DNA from: Fidelibacterota bacterium
GTDB lineage: Bacteria > Fidelibacterota > Marinisomatia > Marinisomatales > UBA1611
Length of the DNA stretch: 29,871 nt
Assembly: GCA_012964275.1 (NCBI GenBank)
Contig: DTUG01000185.1
Span: 1 to 29,871, forward strand
Reading direction: 5' to 3'
Shown one piece after another: positions 23,168-29,871 of the stretch; within the stretch, counting starts at the first letter, position 1; every line of letters begins with the position of its first letter. The translations under genes were made by a program, and so were the position numbers. The notes under the pieces were generated by a model. The model had not been told where the DNA came from. It ran no database searches and saw nothing but the letters and a program-made list of their open reading frames with translations.

Positions 23168-23944
23168 TCAATCACCAGATGAAATGAAAAGCCGTTCATT
23201 TAAATAACGGCGCAGGGACATTTCATCCATATCTAGGTTGGCAAACCTTCCATTTTCTGCGGCAGCAATGGCGCCGCGTTCTTCAGAAACCACAATAACA
23301 ATCGCATCAGATTCTTCAGTTAAGCCCAGAGCTGCCCGGTGGCGGGTTCCCATATCCGGATTAACCATGTCACTCTCCGTCAATGGTAAAATACAACCTG
23401 CAGCTTCCATCAGCGTATTTTGTAAAATCACGGCCCCATCATGTAAGGGTGATGAGGGATTGAATATTGATAACAGGAGCGCTGAAGAAACTTCACCCTT
23501 GATAGGTGTACCCGATTCTTTGTAAGCACGCAACCCGGTTTCCCTTTGAATAACGATGAGTGCCCCCCATTGGCGATCACTCATTTTCAGCGATGCATCA
23601 ACAACTGCCTCCAGTGACCGACTTGTCCCCACACGAAAGATGGAACGGAAGAACCTGGTTTGCCCCACATAGATCAGCAATCGTCTGATCTCCGGCTGAA
23701 ACAGGATCACAAAAGCCACAACCCATACAGTCTGGAACTGATTCATCAGCCAGGAGGTAGCACTGAAACCGATCGCATTGAATAAAAATGAAGCGATCAG
23801 CAGAATAATAAGTCCTATAAGCATCTGCCCGGCACGGGTTTCCTTAAAGTATTGGTATACCTTATAGAAAATCCATGTAACCAAAGCAATGTCTATGACA
23901 TCGATCAGTGAAACGGTGAGAAAACCTATTTTAAAAAGATTCAT
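23168..23944 (-). CDS. cdaA: Diadenylate cyclase CdaA (DacA), c-di-AMP synthesis
   Basis: This 258-aa membrane enzyme makes cyclic di-AMP from two ATP. Three transmembrane helices lie in the first ~85 residues (about 11-31, 41-60 and 66-84). The DAC domain that follows (about 90-250) has the catalytic SPLHDGAVIL segment (DGA at 169-171) and GTRHRAALG (RHR at 201-203). Both motifs are intact, so activity is likely. The ATG overlaps the folP stop by one base (TAATG). folP-cdaA adjacency is, from family knowledge, common in Bacteroidetes-type genomes, unlike the cdaA-cdaR-glmM operon of Firmicutes. No CdaR or phosphodiesterase gene is nearby. Confidence 0.96.
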   Translation of the reverse strand: MNLFKIGFLTVSLIDVIDIALVTWIFYKVYQYFKETRAGQMLIGLIILLIASFLFNAIGFSATSWLMNQFQTVWVVAFVILFQPEIRRLLIYVGQTRFFRSIFRVGTSRSLEAVVDASLKMSDRQWGALIVIQRETGLRAYKESGTPIKGEVSSALLLSIFNPSSPLHDGAVILQNTLMEAAGCILPLTESDMVNPDMGTRHRAALGLTEESDAIVIVVSEERGAIAAAENGRFANLDMDEMSLRRYLNERLFISSGD

Positions 23945-24792
23945 TATGCAGCAGTTCGAATTTTTTCGGTGATGGTAACGACCCTTTTCATCGCTTTGAC
24001 ATCGTGAACTCTGACGATTCGAGCCCCATTCAGGATGCCAGCCGATACTGCTGCAGCTGTTCCTTCCACCCTATCACCCGGGGGTAAATCCAACGTTTGA
24101 CCAATAAAGGATTTTCGGCTAGGACCAATCATAACAGGATAACCCAGATTACAGATCTCATTCAACTGGTTTAAAATGGTAAAATTATCATCATATTTTT
24201 TTCCAAACCCTATTCCCGGATCCAAAATCATCTGGGATTGTTTGACACCGTTTTTCTTCGCTAATTGAATCTGTTTAAGAAAAAAGGCTTTCAATTCGCC
24301 GATAAGATCTCCGTACACCGGATTTTCCTGCATCGTCTTTGGTGTACCTTTGATATGCATAATAACAACGGGGACATTCTTATCCGCAACCAGCGAAACC
24401 ATTTTTGGGTCAAAGCAAAGACCACTGATATCATTAATGATATTCGCTCCTGCTTCTATAGCCTTTTCAGCCACGCTGGATTTGTATGTATCAATGGAAA
24501 GCAGTATATCACTTTCTTTCCTTAGGGCTTGAATAACAGGAATGATCCTGGACATTTCTTCATCGTCATCCAGAGAATCCGCACCAGGTCGCGTTGATTC
24601 ACCCCCAATATCGATGATATCAGCGCCATCCTGGATCATCTTCAAGGCATGATTGAATGCATCATTAGTCGAATAAAATTTTCCCCCGTCGCTGAAAGAA
24701 TCCGGAGTAACATTCAGAATACCCATGACCAGCGTTGGGCGCTCCAAATTCTGACACCATGATTTAAACTGATCCAATGTCAGGAAAGTCAC
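23944..24792 (-). CDS. folP: Dihydropteroate synthase
   Basis: This 282-aa TIM-barrel enzyme of folate synthesis condenses p-aminobenzoate with dihydropterin diphosphate. The first signature, MGILNVTPDSFSDGGKF, starts at residue 23. The second, DIIDIGGESTRPGADS, follows. LDPGIGFGKKYDDNF and the pterin-binding GPSRKSFIG, then RVHDVKAMKR at the end, complete the fold. The start is GTG at 24792 with AAGGA about 10 nt upstream. It begins 7 nt after the ftsH stop and overlaps cdaA by one base. Confidence 0.97.
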   Translation of the reverse strand: MTFLTLDQFKSWCQNLERPTLVMGILNVTPDSFSDGGKFYSTNDAFNHALKMIQDGADIIDIGGESTRPGADSLDDDEEMSRIIPVIQALRKESDILLSIDTYKSSVAEKAIEAGANIINDISGLCFDPKMVSLVADKNVPVVIMHIKGTPKTMQENPVYGDLIGELKAFFLKQIQLAKKNGVKQSQMILDPGIGFGKKYDDNFTILNQLNEICNLGYPVMIGPSRKSFIGQTLDLPPGDRVEGTAAAVSAGILNGARIVRVHDVKAMKRVVTITEKIRTAA

Positions 24793-24799
24793 TAGGTAC

Positions 24800-26860
24800 T
24801 TATTCCTTGGTCCTTTGTTTTTGAGGCTGTTTTCTGGGTGAGTTTGGCGCGGTAGTTTTAGGTTTACGTCTGGGTTTGGCAGTTCTTCGACGACTTGACG
24901 CGCGTTTTTTATTATTACTTCTGCCAGTCATTCGGCGGATAAGTTTTTTTCCTGCCAGAATTTTTTCCAGGTCCTTGGCATTCAATGTTTCGTACTTTAA
25001 TAATTCCTGGGCCAGGCGATGAAGCAATTCAACTTCCTTTTTTAAAATCTCTTCGGCGCAACGCTGGGCATTACGGACAATCCTTGACACCTCTTCATCA
25101 ATCATTCGGGCTGTGACTTCACTGTAATCTCTGTGTGATTGAATTTCACGGCCAAGGAATATTTCCTCATTTTTCTTGCCGAAGGTCATGGGGCCCAACA
25201 GATCGCTCATACCCCATTCTGTCACCATTTTTCGGGCAACTTTTGTTGCCTGTTCAATGTCATCTCCCGCACCGGTGGTCATTTGATTAAAAATAAGCAT
25301 TTCTGCCCCGCGGCCTCCCATGAGAATTGCCAGGCGACCCTCGATATATGATTTTGCATAGCCATGTTTTTCGTCAATCGGCAACTGCATGGTGACTCCC
25401 AAAGCTCTTCCCCGGGGAATAATGGTAATTTTATGTACAGGGTCTGCACCTTCTGTCCGCAAGGCAACCAGGGTATGTCCGGCTTCATGGTAAGCCGTGG
25501 TTTTCTTTTCCTCGTCTGACAGAATCATGCTTTTGCGCTGAATACCCATCATTACCTTGTCCTTTGCATCCTCAAAATCATCCATATCAACGGATTTCTT
25601 ACGTTTTCTGGCAGCCAGTAATGCTGCTTCATTTACAAGATTGGCAAGATCTGCACCCACCATTCCCGGGGTTCCTTTCGCGATGGATCTCAAATTAACC
25701 TTTCGTTGATTGAGCACTACCTTTTTAGTATGGACCTTTAATATACCAAGCCTCCCCACATAATCAGGGACATCCACCACGATCTGACGGTCAAACCGCC
25801 CGGGTCGCAATAATGCAGGATCGAGAACATCAGGACGGTTTGTGGCAGCAATAACGACAATATTTTGATTATTATCAAAACCATCCATTTCAACTAACAG
25901 GGCATTAAGTGTCTGCTCCCGTTCATCATGGCCTCCACCGATACCGGCACCACGATGACGCCCAACAGCATCTAATTCATCAATAAAGATTATGCAGGGT
26001 GTGCTCTTTTTCGCCTGCTCAAACAAATCCCTTACCCTGGATGCACCCACACCTACAAACATTTCCACAAAATCAGCGCCGCTAAGGCTGTAAAAAGGCA
26101 CATTAGCTTCACCGGCGACAGCTCGGGCCAAGAGTGTCTTCCCAGTACCGGGGGGGCCTACCAGAAATGCACCTTTGGGAACCCTGGCACCTAATTTTTG
26201 AAAGCGTTTTGGATTCTTTAAAAATTCAATGACTTCCTCAAGCTCTTCTTTTGCTTCCACACACCCTGCCACGTCCTTGAAAGTGACACGTGGCTGGTCC
26301 GAAGTCCATAAAGATGCCCGGCTCTTACCAAAATTGAAGATCCCACGCATACCACCGGCACCGCCCTGCATTCTCCGGATCATAAAAAACCAGAATCCAA
26401 TCAGCAGTATCCACGGAAACATATTCAAGAGGTATCCAGTCCAATCGATACTCTTTTCCTTAAAACTATAATCCAACCCTGCTTGATCCCACTGCTCCGT
26501 TACCTGCCGATCAACGAATGGAAGGGTGAGGCGGAATTTTGTAACATCTTCTGCACTGCCTAATGTTGTATCAATAATCTGTGGCGTTTTGAATTCACCA
26601 TGGAATGTTTTATCAATAATGACCGCCTTATCAATATCACCAGCTAATAAATATTCACGATATTGAGTATAGTCTATCTCTAATTCATTCTTTCGTTCAT
26701 TTGTTAATAGGCTTGAAAAGTAAACAGCAACAAATATAATCCCAATCCAAATAAGACTCGTTTTTCCAGCTCGTTTCCACTGGAAGTCATCCTTGGGGTC
26801 TTTTTTTCCAGATTTTTTCGGCGATGTCCACCGATGCTGGTTCTTTTTACTATTTGCCAT
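24800..26860 (-). CDS. ftsH: ATP-dependent zinc metalloprotease FtsH
   Basis: This is a 686-aa membrane-anchored AAA+ protease that degrades misfolded membrane and regulatory proteins. TM1 lies at about 35-52, a periplasmic segment follows to about 140, and TM2 (LLNMFPWILLIGFWFFMI) ends at about 162. Walker A GPPGTGKT is at 235-242, Walker B is IIFIDELDAVG, the SRH is RPGRFDR and the zinc site HEAGH is at 458-462. The frame opens nine codons earlier at a GTG (26887), but the ATG at 26860 has AGGA about 6 nt upstream and is the better start. The C-terminus is an unusually basic tail of about 50 residues, rich in R, K and P, which may bind nucleic acid or membrane. It follows hpt closely. Confidence 0.97.
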   Translation of the reverse strand: MANSKKNQHRWTSPKKSGKKDPKDDFQWKRAGKTSLIWIGIIFVAVYFSSLLTNERKNELEIDYTQYREYLLAGDIDKAVIIDKTFHGEFKTPQIIDTTLGSAEDVTKFRLTLPFVDRQVTEQWDQAGLDYSFKEKSIDWTGYLLNMFPWILLIGFWFFMIRRMQGGAGGMRGIFNFGKSRASLWTSDQPRVTFKDVAGCVEAKEELEEVIEFLKNPKRFQKLGARVPKGAFLVGPPGTGKTLLARAVAGEANVPFYSLSGADFVEMFVGVGASRVRDLFEQAKKSTPCIIFIDELDAVGRHRGAGIGGGHDEREQTLNALLVEMDGFDNNQNIVVIAATNRPDVLDPALLRPGRFDRQIVVDVPDYVGRLGILKVHTKKVVLNQRKVNLRSIAKGTPGMVGADLANLVNEAALLAARKRKKSVDMDDFEDAKDKVMMGIQRKSMILSDEEKKTTAYHEAGHTLVALRTEGADPVHKITIIPRGRALGVTMQLPIDEKHGYAKSYIEGRLAILMGGRGAEMLIFNQMTTGAGDDIEQATKVARKMVTEWGMSDLLGPMTFGKKNEEIFLGREIQSHRDYSEVTARMIDEEVSRIVRNAQRCAEEILKKEVELLHRLAQELLKYETLNAKDLEKILAGKKLIRRMTGRSNNKKRASSRRRTAKPRRKPKTTAPNSPRKQPQKQRTKE

Positions 26861-26887
26861 AAAATATCCTAAAAGATTATATCTCAC

Positions 26888-27415
26888 TCATAAGTCAAGA
26901 CGGAAGATTGAATCTAAATGTCTCAATTTTTGATCGAAATCCAGACCGTATCCTACAACGAAATCCGGGGGAATTTCAAATCCAATGATATCCACCTCGA
27001 AATTTAGTTTAGCCAGTTCTGGCTTCAGCAATAATGTGACAATCGATAAAGATTTTGGCGAGGCTTTGGAAAGACGATCCCGGATAAATTTTATTGTCAG
27101 ACCGGAATCAATAATGTCTTCCACTAAAATTACATGCCGACCAGTGATATCTGCAGAAATATCCTTTATAAGCCGCACTGTACCTGTTGATTGATCTCCA
27201 GAATAACTATGTAACTTAATGAAATCCATTTCACAATCGATTGTTAAAGCACGTAATAAGTCGGCCATAAACATAAAGCTGCCATTTAGCACACCTATCA
27301 AAATTGGAATTTCATTCTTGAATTTGTTAGAAAGTTCGGTACCGATAGCTGCTACTCTGGAATGAATTTTTTCCTTGGAAATAAATGGAATAAGTTTCGA
27401 CTTATGAATGCTCAT
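26888..27415 (-). CDS. hpt: Hypoxanthine phosphoribosyltransferase
   Basis: This 175-aa purine-salvage enzyme transfers the phosphoribosyl group of PRPP to hypoxanthine or guanine. The PRPP-binding motif VILVEDIIDSGLT lies at about 95-107. An N-terminal LIGVLNGSFMFMADLLRAL segment and a C-terminal FVVGYGLDFDQKLRHLDSIF segment match the family. Length is typical. It lies between tilS (7-nt gap) and ftsH; the tilS-hpt-ftsH order is conserved in many bacteria, including Firmicutes. Confidence 0.96.
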   Translation of the reverse strand: MSIHKSKLIPFISKEKIHSRVAAIGTELSNKFKNEIPILIGVLNGSFMFMADLLRALTIDCEMDFIKLHSYSGDQSTGTVRLIKDISADITGRHVILVEDIIDSGLTIKFIRDRLSKASPKSLSIVTLLLKPELAKLNFEVDIIGFEIPPDFVVGYGLDFDQKLRHLDSIFRLDL

Positions 27416-27422
27416 ATTTTTT

Positions 27423-28814
27423 TCAGCTAAAACGCTGCAACTCTACAGTTTGCTTTGTTCGGGGGGTAACCTTCACTGATTCATCAATACGCATACCGCA
27501 TACCCAGATAATATCATCATCTGCAGTTAATATCACCTGGTCATCTTTTGAGAACCGGTCAATTTTATTGTTAATTAAAAAATCACTCACTTTCTGATGA
27601 CCAACTAATCCTAGTGGCTGAAATTTATCCCCGGTACACCAATACCGTAAAAAAAGTCTTCTATTCTTGATTTTATCCCAATCCAGTATTTCAGTATTTC
27701 GATTCGCAGTAAAAGATTCAGGTTTCTTTAGCAAATTCATACCGTATACATAATTCCCAAATTCCACTATGTCTCCAGGTTTTATTTCTAATTTATTTTT
27801 GCTTCTTTTTTCTTGTTTTCTTAGAATCCAACGTTTCCGGTTGTTCAACAGTTCCCACCCTTTTTTTTGCTGCAAAGTGGTCCCCGTTTTATCAGACTTT
27901 ATAAATTGTTTAAGTATGGTATAATCATGCCGACGCCACTGCCCACGCGATTGGGTCAGCGTCTGGAAAACCATTGCTTGGACAATAGTTGGTAGATTTG
28001 TAATAGATGATTTGGAAATTTCAATTTTTCCCTTGCTTAAATAGTACACATTGTTATCTATAATTCGATCCACAAAGAAAAACAAGGCATTGTTCCACTC
28101 TGAAAAATGGCTCACAGTTTCATTAACAGCAGAAATCAGGTCTGGGTACTGCTTTTCCCAAGACCCTATGACCTGGTTCCGAATGAAATTCCTGGGAATA
28201 GAGATATCATTATTCGTTGCATCTTCAACGAATGGAATCGAATATCGACTTATAAAGCCATTTAGATCATGTTTGGAAAATGGCAACAATGGACGCAAAA
28301 TCTTGCCGTGTTTGGTATTCATTCCTCCCAGTCCTATCACTCCGGTGTGATGCGCAAGATTCATAAGCACGGTTTCCAACTGATCATTACCATGATGCCC
28401 AGTAACGATCCAATTACAACCAGATTCATAGGCCATTGTTTTCAGAAATCGATATCTATTCTCCCGGGCCCAGGCTTCTGTGCTCTCGTTTTTTTCAATG
28501 GATCGGGGTTCTAGATGGCGAATAAAAACAGGGACATGCCACTCTTTTCCTACAACCTGAACAAATTCCTGATCTTTATTGCTATCGCTGCGTAAATGAT
28601 GATTTACATGCCCAATCACAAATTCCCCTACATTCGATAATTGAACAGATTTAAATAAAGTCAGCAGAGCCATCGAATCCGGGCCACCGGAAATTGCCAG
28701 TAAAAATTTTTCCTTTCCCGTCTCATCCAACAGAATCTGTAGATGGTTTAGAAATCGATCCACAAGCAGATCCGCAGCAATTTTATGTGTATTTAATGAT
28801 GGGATTTGCGTCAT
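27423..28814 (-). CDS. tilS: tRNA(Ile)-lysidine synthetase
   Basis: This 463-aa enzyme converts the wobble cytidine of the CAU tRNA-Ile to lysidine, switching it from Met to Ile decoding. The PP-loop ISGGPDS lies at 41-47 of the N-terminal adenylation domain, with GHVNHHLRSDS and IVTGHHGNDQLET following. The C-terminal TilS domain carries RYWCTGDKFQPLGLVGHQKV and ends near the WVCGMRIDESVKVTPRTKQT pattern. The long form (over 400 aa) contains the full tRNA-binding C-terminal region. It is followed by hpt and ftsH. Confidence 0.95.
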   Translation of the reverse strand: MTQIPSLNTHKIAADLLVDRFLNHLQILLDETGKEKFLLAISGGPDSMALLTLFKSVQLSNVGEFVIGHVNHHLRSDSNKDQEFVQVVGKEWHVPVFIRHLEPRSIEKNESTEAWARENRYRFLKTMAYESGCNWIVTGHHGNDQLETVLMNLAHHTGVIGLGGMNTKHGKILRPLLPFSKHDLNGFISRYSIPFVEDATNNDISIPRNFIRNQVIGSWEKQYPDLISAVNETVSHFSEWNNALFFFVDRIIDNNVYYLSKGKIEISKSSITNLPTIVQAMVFQTLTQSRGQWRRHDYTILKQFIKSDKTGTTLQQKKGWELLNNRKRWILRKQEKRSKNKLEIKPGDIVEFGNYVYGMNLLKKPESFTANRNTEILDWDKIKNRRLFLRYWCTGDKFQPLGLVGHQKVSDFLINNKIDRFSKDDQVILTADDDIIWVCGMRIDESVKVTPRTKQTVELQRFS

Positions 28815-28840
28815 CTTCAGGAATTCACTTGACTCAATAG

Positions 28841-29463
28841 CTAAAGTAAAAATGGGTTTTCGAACATTTCTTTATCAATGGTTGTACTGGAACCGTGGCC
28901 AGGGTGGCATATATAATGACCTGGAATTTCTTTCATTATTTTTATTAATGATTTGTATAATTTCTCCCAATCACCACCGGGTAGGTCGGTTCTTCCAACG
29001 GTCCCTTGAAATAATACATCCCCTGTAAAAATGTGCTCTTGAATTATAAAGCTCGTTCCACCAGGAGTATGGCCAGGGGTCAATAATAGACCAATTTCGA
29101 ATGGTGGTATTTCCAATTTATCCTTTTCAAACCTATGATCTACTTCCGGAGCAGGCTTTGGTGTTAATCCAAAAAATAGTGTATCCCGTTTATAGCTTTT
29201 TAGTACGCTATCTTCATTTTTATGTAAAAAAATGGTATTCCAAATTCATTTTTCAGATCCTGAACCGCTCCTATATGATCCAAGTGTGCATGCGTATTGA
29301 TAATAGCAACCGGTTCCATATCAGCATCTTTAAGAGATTGGATAATGATCATGCCATCGTCACCGGGACCAACAACAAGACAATCGGAATCCCCCTTATT
29401 CCAAACTAGATATGTGTTTTCCTTAAACGGACCAATAACTATCCGTTCAACTTGAATATTCAA
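28841..29463 (-). CDS. Metallo-beta-lactamase-fold hydrolase (YcbL/glyoxalase II-like), interrupted by a 1-nt frameshift
   Basis: Two frames together encode one protein of about 207 aa, the normal length of this family. The first part (29463 down to about 29200) has the metal motif THAHLDH with H58, H60, D62 and H63, then GIPFF, after which it hits a stop. The next frame supplies LHKNEDSVLKSYKRDTLFFG, LTPKPAPEVDHRFEKDKLEI, the second metal region LTPGHTPGG, FTGDVLFQGTVGRTDL and HPGHG. The break sits in an A7 run at 29226-29232; one more A restores the frame. The start is TTG at 29463, overlapping the upstream stop by 4 nt. All expected metal ligands are present across the two parts, so the gene is either disrupted recently, miscalled, or frameshifted at expression. 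The substrate is unknown. Confidence 0.85.
29226..29232. other. A7 homopolymer at the frameshift in the metallo-hydrolase gene
   Basis: Seven A residues on the plus strand (T7 in the coding strand, within CCATTTTTTTACAT) mark the point where the two parts of the hydrolase fall out of frame. With eight T the reading would be CCA TTT TTT TTA CAT, giving a continuous P-F-F-L-H. Homopolymer tracts are common sites of indel error, phase variation and polymerase slippage; the sequence alone cannot separate these. Confidence 0.8.
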
Positions 29464-29871
29464 ATATAGTTAAAGAACAGGTGTGAAAGGCATTGAATTT
29501 TATCTTCATAAGATTTTGGATATAACATCCATTCAGTGGCAGATATACTGCTCAGGATTGAATTTCCGTCTTGTGGTGTGAAACAGAAACCAGTGATCTC
29601 ATGCTCATGGCGAACATTTAGGGACTGCTCTACCACCACTGTTTGGTTCATGATTCGGCCAAAATGCCCATGGTCACGTCCAAACGAGAAAACTGTGCTG
29701 GCCATATCTTTAGTAGTCATGGCAACATATGGATTGTCATGTAGTTTATCCTTTACCTTATTTAGAGAAGTGGGTTCCTTTACTGTCATGGTAAACCACA
29801 ATACATGCATGTATTGGCTGTTGACTTTCATCGCAGAAGAAAACAGGTTCAGGTCCAAACCAAGCGTCTGG
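29460..29871 (-). CDS. Type II (archaeal-like) glyceraldehyde-3-phosphate dehydrogenase, C-terminal part (runs off the window)
   Basis: The frame is open to the window end, so the N-terminal Rossmann region and catalytic cysteine are not visible. The visible 136 residues begin QTLGLDLNLFSSAMKVNSQY. Later segments are MHVLWFTMTVKEP, STVFSFGRDHGHFGRIMNQT and VVVEQSL. They match, from memory, the C-terminal layout of archaeal-type GAPDH (MH.H near a DL..M segment; ST...F.RD.G; V.E.S). The typical bacterial type I GapA has different C-terminal sequences. The call is motif-based and moderate. The gene ends just where the hydrolase gene begins (4-nt overlap). If correct, it is a glycolysis/gluconeogenesis enzyme of the less common type. 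Confidence 0.6.
   Translation of the reverse strand, partial: QTLGLDLNLFSSAMKVNSQYMHVLWFTMTVKEPTSLNKVKDKLHDNPYVAMTTKDMASTVFSFGRDHGHFGRIMNQTVVVEQSLNVRHEHEITGFCFTPQDGNSILSSISATEWMLYPKSYEDKIQCLSHLFFNYI

Noticed and set aside
26861..26887. Upstream GTG start for ftsH adding nine residues
   Set aside because: The ATG at 26860 has an AGGA at good spacing and gives the conventional FtsH N-terminus; the GTG abuts the hpt stop with no better SD.

Overview
This window looks like an AT-rich chromosomal stretch from a diderm (two-membraned) bacterium of the FCB/Marinimicrobia-like type. Evidence for an outer membrane is a TamA/TamB pair, a lipoprotein with a clear lipobox and a LolCDE-type lipoprotein exporter. 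Placement near Marinimicrobia, Bacteroidetes or relatives is an inference from gene content: a bacterial GGGP synthase, a folP-cdaA pair, a MoxR-DUF58-BatD-like cluster, an archaeal-type (type II) GAPDH and a gingipain-propeptide-like fragment. I could not test it with a database. Every supported gene lies on the minus strand, so transcription runs from high to low coordinates. The density and 1-13 nt overlaps suggest long operons. No stretch over 300 bases lacks a gene, and I see no tRNA, rRNA, CRISPR, IS element or prophage.

In transcription order the first block (about 29871-22560) holds the end of a type II GAPDH, a metallo-beta-lactamase-fold hydrolase split by a 1-nt frameshift in an A7 tract, tilS (tRNA-Ile lysidine synthetase), hpt, ftsH, folP, cdaA (c-di-AMP synthesis) and a truncated secreted-protein fragment. 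The tail of that fragment is encoded by a dispersed-repeat-like sequence.

The second block (22564-14425) holds prfB with a classic +1 programmed frameshift site, lysS, two LolC/E-type permeases, lolD and clpC. dnaK follows and ends at a strong hairpin terminator at 12347-12373.

The third block (12295-5847) is envelope biogenesis: tamB, tamA and a TPR lipoprotein. It is followed closely by moxR, a DUF58 protein and a BatD-like membrane protein (5818-3064). The last block (2973-1) holds efp, accB, accC, gcvH and the start of a GGGP synthase, mixing translation, fatty-acid carboxylation, a lipoyl carrier and ether-lipid-type synthesis.

Most of the window is conserved housekeeping. I did not find a convincing undescribed multi-gene system. 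The items most worth checking are the frameshifted hydrolase, the repeat-terminated fragment, the archaeal-type metabolic genes at both edges, and the isolated gcvH inside the accBC group.
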